NCBI GenBank assembly: GCA_963789565.1
Contig: CAWBKX010000002.1
Location: 558,001 to 622,000 of the forward strand
Direction of reading: 5' to 3'
Source: CALAGB01 sp963789565
Lineage (GTDB): Bacteria; Chloroflexota; Chloroflexia; Thermomicrobiales; Thermomicrobiaceae
DNA: 64,000 bases
Part shown: positions 59,902-64,000 of the stretch, piece after piece
Position numbering within the stretch: the first letter of the stretch is position 1
Layout of the letters: each line of letters starts with the position of its first letter
Made by a program: the position numbers and the translations under genes
The notes under the pieces: generated by a model
What the model was told of the DNA's origin: nothing
Databases searched by the model: none
Seen by the model: the letters and a program-made list of their open reading frames with translations, nothing else

Positions 59902-60897
59902 ATGTGGACGTTGAGAGCATTGCGGATCGGAGCCTTCCTAACTCCCATTGTTCCGGCATGGTTCGGATACGGTCTTTGCCGGTTCGTGGCGGCCATCTTT
60001 TTCCTGGTGAAGATTCCGACGCGGGCACAGGTGGTCGAGAATCTCAGACGGGTTGAACCCGGGCGATCCTGGATTCGCTATCACTACGACGCCTTCAAAG
60101 TCTTCGTCACGGTCAACGCCAACTATTACGACATGCTGCGGCTGCAAAGCGTCGACCGCGAAATTTTCCTCGATCTTCTGGACGTTCACGGTCAAGAATA
60201 TCTCGATCGCGCGCTGAACGAAGGAAAAGGGGCCGTCATCCTGTCAGCGCACCTCGGCAATTTCGGCGTTGTGGGGAAATACCCCGCTTCAATCGGAATC
60301 CGATCGGCCATCATCGCCGAACGGGTGCAGCCGTCGGGACTGTTCAACTACATGGTTCGACTGCGCAGCACCACCGGAGTCGACATTTTCCCTCCCGGGC
60401 GCGAGTCGATTCCTCCAATACTTCGCCTGCTCCGATCCAATGGGGTACTTCTGGTGGCGGGAGATCGGGACGTCTCGCATCAGGGCATGGACGTGGAATT
60501 CTTTGGAAAGACTGCGTCACTGCCGGCCGGACCAGCGTTGCTCGCCATGCGCACCGGCGCCGCGCTTATCCCGGCCTACACCATTCGAACATCCACGCGT
60601 CGCTCGGCCGTTTATATTCTCCCGCCACTCGAGCTGGTACGCACACATGACCGAGAGGCGGACCTGCGTCGTAACCTTCGCCTGATGGCCCATGCGCTCG
60701 AAGAGATGATCGCGCACGATCCCACTCAATGGGGTGTGCTGCAGCGTGTCTGGGGCGCACCCCCCGACACTATTCAACAGCGCGGTGAGGGCATCGGACC
60801 GGTTCCGACACACATTCCGGAGCATAGCGACGTTCCAAAGTTGTCGGTACCATTGGATGACGAGCGTCACGCAGAATCGACGTCGACGACGCGGTAA
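59902..60897 (+). CDS. LpxL/PatA-like lipid acyltransferase with an altered HX4D motif
   Basis: A 331-residue membrane-associated acyltransferase of the LpxL/HtrB/PatA family. N-terminal hydrophobic helix (about 8-38), then AVILSAHLGNFGVVGKY, LFNYMVRLRSTTGVDIFPPG, VLLVAGDRDVSHQG, FFGKTASLPAGPALLAMRTG and LIPAYTIRTS. In the catalytic HX4(D/E) motif His117 is kept but the acidic residue five positions later is Gly122, so the catalytic pair is incomplete as read. PatA acylates phosphatidylinositol mannosides in mycobacteria; with ino1 upstream a similar acceptor is plausible. The 3' end overlaps the convergent helicase by 31 bases. Confidence 0.82.
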   Translation: MWTLRALRIGAFLTPIVPAWFGYGLCRFVAAIFFLVKIPTRAQVVENLRRVEPGRSWIRYHYDAFKVFVTVNANYYDMLRLQSVDREIFLDLLDVHGQEYLDRALNEGKGAVILSAHLGNFGVVGKYPASIGIRSAIIAERVQPSGLFNYMVRLRSTTGVDIFPPGRESIPPILRLLRSNGVLLVAGDRDVSHQGMDVEFFGKTASLPAGPALLAMRTGAALIPAYTIRTSTRRSAVYILPPLELVRTHDREADLRRNLRLMAHALEEMIAHDPTQWGVLQRVWGAPPDTIQQRGEGIGPVPTHIPEHSDVPKLSVPLDDERHAESTSTTR

Positions 60898-62453
60898 CGA
60901 TATCCCTGATCGATCAGGAAACGCTGACGACGCGCGGCGAACTCCACTTCTCGCGTTCCCGCAACTACGAGTGTGTAAAAGGTCGCCCTGGAACCGACAG
61001 CCTTCGGCCTGAGAACGCGACCGACTCGTTGCGCCTCTTCCTGTCGTGAGCCAAACGCTCCCGAAACCTGAACGAGTACCGATGCTGATGGGAGGTCCAC
61101 GCCGACATTCGCCACGCGAGAAACCGCGAGCCGTCGGATTTCGCCCGATCGGAATTGTTCGTAGCTGTGGCGACGCATCTGGGCGGTGGTCTGACCGGTG
61201 ACCATCTCCGCATCAGCGACGCGCGCGGCGGCAGCCACTTCTGTGAGGCGGTGCGCGACGATGAGCGTTTGCTCATCAGGGTGCCGTGCCAGAATGCGTC
61301 GCACCACTCTGAGCTTGGCCGCGAGCATACGGTCAGCGGTCACTTCTTTTTTGCCAGTCAGGTGAACGCGTAGCTCCACGCAGTCTACCGGAGCGATCCA
61401 ACCGTGGCGTTCGAGGTCGCGCCACGGAGTCGAATAGACCGTTGGCCCTACCAGCGAGAAGACCTCCCGCTCGCGCCCGTCTTCCCGGACGAGTGTCGCA
61501 GTCAGACCCAGACGCCTGATCGATTGCACTGTCGCACTCTTGCGGAAGACATCGGCAGGCAGTGAATGCACTTCATCGTAGATGATCAATCCCCACTGAT
61601 GATCGAGCACCTCGGCCAGTCCTGCACCTGAGCCGTTCACCGTCGAAGTGAGCGCCTGATAGGTCGCGATCGTAACCGGTCCGGGTTGCACTCCTCGCCG
61701 ATAGGTAACGATCGAACGCCGATCCAACGTCGTCATCGATCGAAAGTGCTCAATCCATTGATCACCAATCGTGCGACTTGGTGTGATGATCAACGTTCGG
61801 GCACTCAGTTTCGCGGCGATCGCAACCCCGACCACGGTCTTGCCGGCCCCACACGGAAGAAGGATTACGCCACCGGAGGTCGCCTGTTTCACAAAGCGAC
61901 CAATCGCTTGATCCTGATATGGCCGCAAAGTTACGCTCGGATCGAGATAGAACTCCACCGTTGGAGCGGCGGGAATGCTGGCGCTATCGAGAACCGGGTA
62001 GCCACGGTCAGCTAAACGCGTCTTGATCGAACCACGCTTGTCAGGTTCGACGAGTGCGGTCACCCCGTCAAATTCGAGCTCATGCTCCTCGGCGATTCGT
62101 CGCAAGAGGGCGATATCGTCCGATTCGAGCCTGAGCGTCGTGGAATCGCCCGTCAGTCGCAGCACACCGTAGGCATTCATGGCTCGTTGGATGTGCGCCA
62201 GCAGGCTCGGTGGCGGCTCGTTCTGTCCTGATTCCATCAACCAGGCGACGATCCGGCCGGATTGTTGTCCGGAAGCCGCGGCGGACCAGAGAGACAGGTC
62301 GCTGACCCGATAGACATGGTAGGGTCCGGCAGCCTGTTGAAGCTCGGCAAACGTGCGTAGCACATCTCGTGCTGCGTCAAATCCCTTCGCCTCTGCCATC
62401 AGCAGAATCGAATGATCGTTTTGAAAAACCAGCGCTCGTTCGCTGCGCCGCAT
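60867..62453 (-). CDS. Bacterial XPB/Rad25-type DNA helicase
   Basis: A 528-residue superfamily-2 helicase of the XPB/Ssl2 type. The N-terminal 170 residues form the XPB damage-recognition-like region. Helicase motifs follow: LRPYQDQAIGRFVKQATSGG, Walker A LLPCGAGKTVVGVAIA, the DEVH box LIIYDEVHSLPADVF, motif III LGLTATLVREDGRE, RLAVSRVANVGVDLPSAS and QRVGRVLRPKAVG. Bacterial XPB unwinds DNA 3' to 5' and is found in actinobacteria and some other phyla. ATG 62453 starts a single-gene transcript. The role in repair is inferred from the family. Confidence 0.92.
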   Translation of the reverse strand: MRRSERALVFQNDHSILLMAEAKGFDAARDVLRTFAELQQAAGPYHVYRVSDLSLWSAAASGQQSGRIVAWLMESGQNEPPPSLLAHIQRAMNAYGVLRLTGDSTTLRLESDDIALLRRIAEEHELEFDGVTALVEPDKRGSIKTRLADRGYPVLDSASIPAAPTVEFYLDPSVTLRPYQDQAIGRFVKQATSGGVILLPCGAGKTVVGVAIAAKLSARTLIITPSRTIGDQWIEHFRSMTTLDRRSIVTYRRGVQPGPVTIATYQALTSTVNGSGAGLAEVLDHQWGLIIYDEVHSLPADVFRKSATVQSIRRLGLTATLVREDGREREVFSLVGPTVYSTPWRDLERHGWIAPVDCVELRVHLTGKKEVTADRMLAAKLRVVRRILARHPDEQTLIVAHRLTEVAAAARVADAEMVTGQTTAQMRRHSYEQFRSGEIRRLAVSRVANVGVDLPSASVLVQVSGAFGSRQEEAQRVGRVLRPKAVGSRATFYTLVVAGTREVEFAARRQRFLIDQGYRYRVVDVDSA

Positions 62454-62552
62454 TGAACCACCACATCAGTCGCCTGAAAACATCGTCGTCGAATCGTGGA
62501 TGATACACGTTCGCCGCGATCAATTTGGCTGCGTGATCGGCGCACGAACGGT

Positions 62553-62565
62553 GATTACAGTAATC
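62553..62565 (+). promoter_or_regulatory. Small palindrome upstream of the CoA-transferase gene, possible operator
   Basis: GATTAC-A-GTAATC is a perfect inverted repeat with one central base, 54 bases before the CoA-transferase start. A -10-like TAGAGT (62566-62571) directly follows it. Such sites often bind dimeric regulators, but no regulator gene is adjacent. Confidence 0.35.
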
Positions 62566-62618
62566 TAGAGTATCGTGGGGGCGGTAGGGAACTCGTCGCA
62601 GAGAGACTTGGAGAACGT

Positions 62619-63896
62619 ATGAAGATCGTCGATGCGGATTCGGCCCTCAAGCTCGTAAGCAACGGCGACCGCGTATACGTGCATGAGGCGGCCATGGCTC
62701 CGGTCTCGCTGCTCGATGCCCTTGTTCATCGCGCCCTACAACTCGACGATGTCGAGATCATGCACCTGCATACCGAAGTTCCGGCTCCCTACGCGTCTTC
62801 CCAGTTCGCCGGGCATTTGCGGCTGAATGCGCTCTTCGTCGGCGGAAACGTCCGCAATGCCGTCAACGCCGGTGACGCTGATTACACGCCTGTCTTCCTC
62901 TCAGAGATACCGTCGCTCATCGCTGACGGACCGCTCAACGTGGATGTCGCGTTGGTGCAGCTTTCTCCGCCGGACAGCCACGGCTACTGCCGGTTGGGGA
63001 CGTCGATTGCCTGCGCTCGCGCCGCGGTCGACCGAGCGAAGATCGTCATTGCCGAGCTCAATCCGCGAGTGCCCCGCACGATGGGGAACTCGGCGGTCCA
63101 TATCAGTCGCATAACCGCCGCCGTTGAGGTCGATCGTCCGCTTCCCGTGCACGAGCCACCGAACATCTCGGAGACTGAACAACGGATCGGCGAAAACGTC
63201 GCGTCGATCATTCCCAATGGCTCTACGCTGCAGGTGGGCATCGGGTCCATTCCCGCGGCAGTGCTGCATGCGCTGTCGGGTCATGAGGACCTTGGTGTGC
63301 ACACTGAGATGTTCACCGACGAACTGATCGATCTGGTTGAGTCGGGAGTTGTAACCAATCGACTCAAGACGCGGTTTCAGGGGCGCATCGTCACGTCTTT
63401 CGCCAGCGGAACACAGCGTCTGTTCGATTTCGTCAACGACAATCCATTCGTGGAGTTTCATCCGTCGAACATCGTGAACGATCCGGCCGAGATTCGACTG
63501 CAGCACGCGATGGTCGCACTCAACTCAGCCATCGAAATCGACCTAACTGGTCAGGTATGTGCCGATTCGATCGGAGAGCGCATCTTCAGTGGCATTGGTG
63601 GTCAGATGGACTTCATTCAAGGAGCCATCCGTGCCCGAGACGGTCGCGCCATCATCGCGCTGCCATCGACGGCACAAGGTGGAACGACAAGCCGCATCGT
63701 TCCGCGTCTCAAGCCTGGCGCCGGAGTGGTCACGACTCGAGGCCACGTTCAGTGTATCGTCACCGAGCATGGGGCCGTGAACCTGCGAGGACGCTCGCTG
63801 CGCGAGCGTGCGGATCTCCTCATTGGCGTCGCCCATCCTGACTTTCGATCGGAGCTACGACAAGCGGCAGTGGAACGCAAACTGTTTCCCGCCTGA
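62619..63896 (+). CDS. 4-Hydroxybutyrate/acetyl-CoA-type CoA-transferase
   Basis: A 425-residue family-I CoA-transferase of the acetyl-CoA hydrolase / 4-hydroxybutyrate CoA-transferase group. Visible motifs: MHLHTEVPAPY, FVGGNVRNAVNAGDADYTPV, VALVQLSPPDSHGYCRLGTS, ISETEQRIGENVASIIPNGS then LQVGIGSIPAAVLHAL, the catalytic Glu in VHTEMFTDELIDL, FSGIGGQMDFIQGA and ITEHGAVNLRG-like VTEHGAVNLRG. ATG 62619 with GGAG 5 bases upstream was chosen over an open frame 41 codons longer. It could move CoA among acetate, butyrate or 4-hydroxybutyrate; the substrate is not readable. Confidence 0.9.
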   Translation: MKIVDADSALKLVSNGDRVYVHEAAMAPVSLLDALVHRALQLDDVEIMHLHTEVPAPYASSQFAGHLRLNALFVGGNVRNAVNAGDADYTPVFLSEIPSLIADGPLNVDVALVQLSPPDSHGYCRLGTSIACARAAVDRAKIVIAELNPRVPRTMGNSAVHISRITAAVEVDRPLPVHEPPNISETEQRIGENVASIIPNGSTLQVGIGSIPAAVLHALSGHEDLGVHTEMFTDELIDLVESGVVTNRLKTRFQGRIVTSFASGTQRLFDFVNDNPFVEFHPSNIVNDPAEIRLQHAMVALNSAIEIDLTGQVCADSIGERIFSGIGGQMDFIQGAIRARDGRAIIALPSTAQGGTTSRIVPRLKPGAGVVTTRGHVQCIVTEHGAVNLRGRSLRERADLLIGVAHPDFRSELRQAAVERKLFPA

Positions 63897-64000
63897 GTCC
63901 AACGTGGCCGGTTTGTTCGAAGTGTTCGTACACCTTTCGGCCCGTTAGGGAGCGCTGAATTGAGCGTTCACCAGCACGCTCGATACCTCGCCGAGACGTG

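Overview
The window reads as ordinary chromosome from a member of the Chloroflexota, most likely a Thermomicrobia-like lineage (inference). The base composition is moderately GC-rich. The grounds are: the paired 'GFWVQGLFRQYW / QYFERAVFEYHPE'-type repeats of the secreted glycosidase, which I know mainly from Chloroflexota; FhaA/FhaB-like proteins; an LprG-like lipoprotein with an MFS partner; a bacterial XPB helicase; and myo-inositol-phosphate synthase. There is no insertion sequence, phage, plasmid module or CRISPR array. Gene density is high, starts are often GTG or TTG, and many neighbours overlap by 4 to 14 bases.

Layout. 1-670 (minus): a tRNA-Thr/tRNA-Tyr transcript from a perfect sigma-70 promoter, a terminator, then the start of tuf, which runs off the window. 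754-6350: isocitrate dehydrogenase, a YprB-like nuclease, gpmI and eno. 6480-10356: a phenylalanine T-box leader and pheST. 10470-11745 (minus): a small PspC/LiaF-like membrane operon. 12027-15875: a HisRS-like protein, long-form hisG and hisD. 15889-18303 (minus): PP2C phosphatase, amidohydrolase, ruvA. 18496-22454: LprG-like lipoprotein plus MFS exporter, rpe, and an unknown membrane protein. 22580-23891: two FHA-domain proteins. 24134-26799: a secreted glycosidase and a GT2 glycosyltransferase. 26824-32343 (minus): YggU, DUF512, rsmE, prmA, a sugar nucleotidyltransferase and a CvpA-CAP fusion.

33110-36394 (minus): a class-V aminotransferase, a class-III CoA-transferase and a crotonase. 36706-37980: an XRE regulator coupled to a lipoprotein. 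38038-40167 (minus): tRNA-Glu, a short comEC and comEA, divergent from mfd. 43855-46966 (minus): mutS2 and cvpA, divergent from lexA, whose consensus promoter holds a GAAC-N4-GTTC SOS box in the spacer. 47904-52688: a GT4, a DUF4013 membrane protein, a reduced-zinc-finger DnaJ and purA. 52795-60897: fabZ, three GT9 and one GT4 glycosyltransferases, ino1, an unknown protein and a PatA/LpxL-like acyltransferase. 60867-63896: a minus-strand XPB helicase and a divergent 4-hydroxybutyrate-type CoA-transferase.

The most coherent less-described themes concern the cell envelope. The fabZ-GT9-GT9-GT4-GT9-ino1-unknown-acyltransferase run looks like a locus for an inositol-based, glycosylated and acylated lipid or surface glycan. 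The LprG-like lipoprotein plus MFS pair resembles the mycobacterial lprG-p55 lipid export pair. I see no wholly new system that I can defend as such. The best leads are these two envelope loci, the HisRS-like/long-HisG pairing, the CvpA-CAP fusion and the two well-resolved regulatory elements (T-box, LexA operator).
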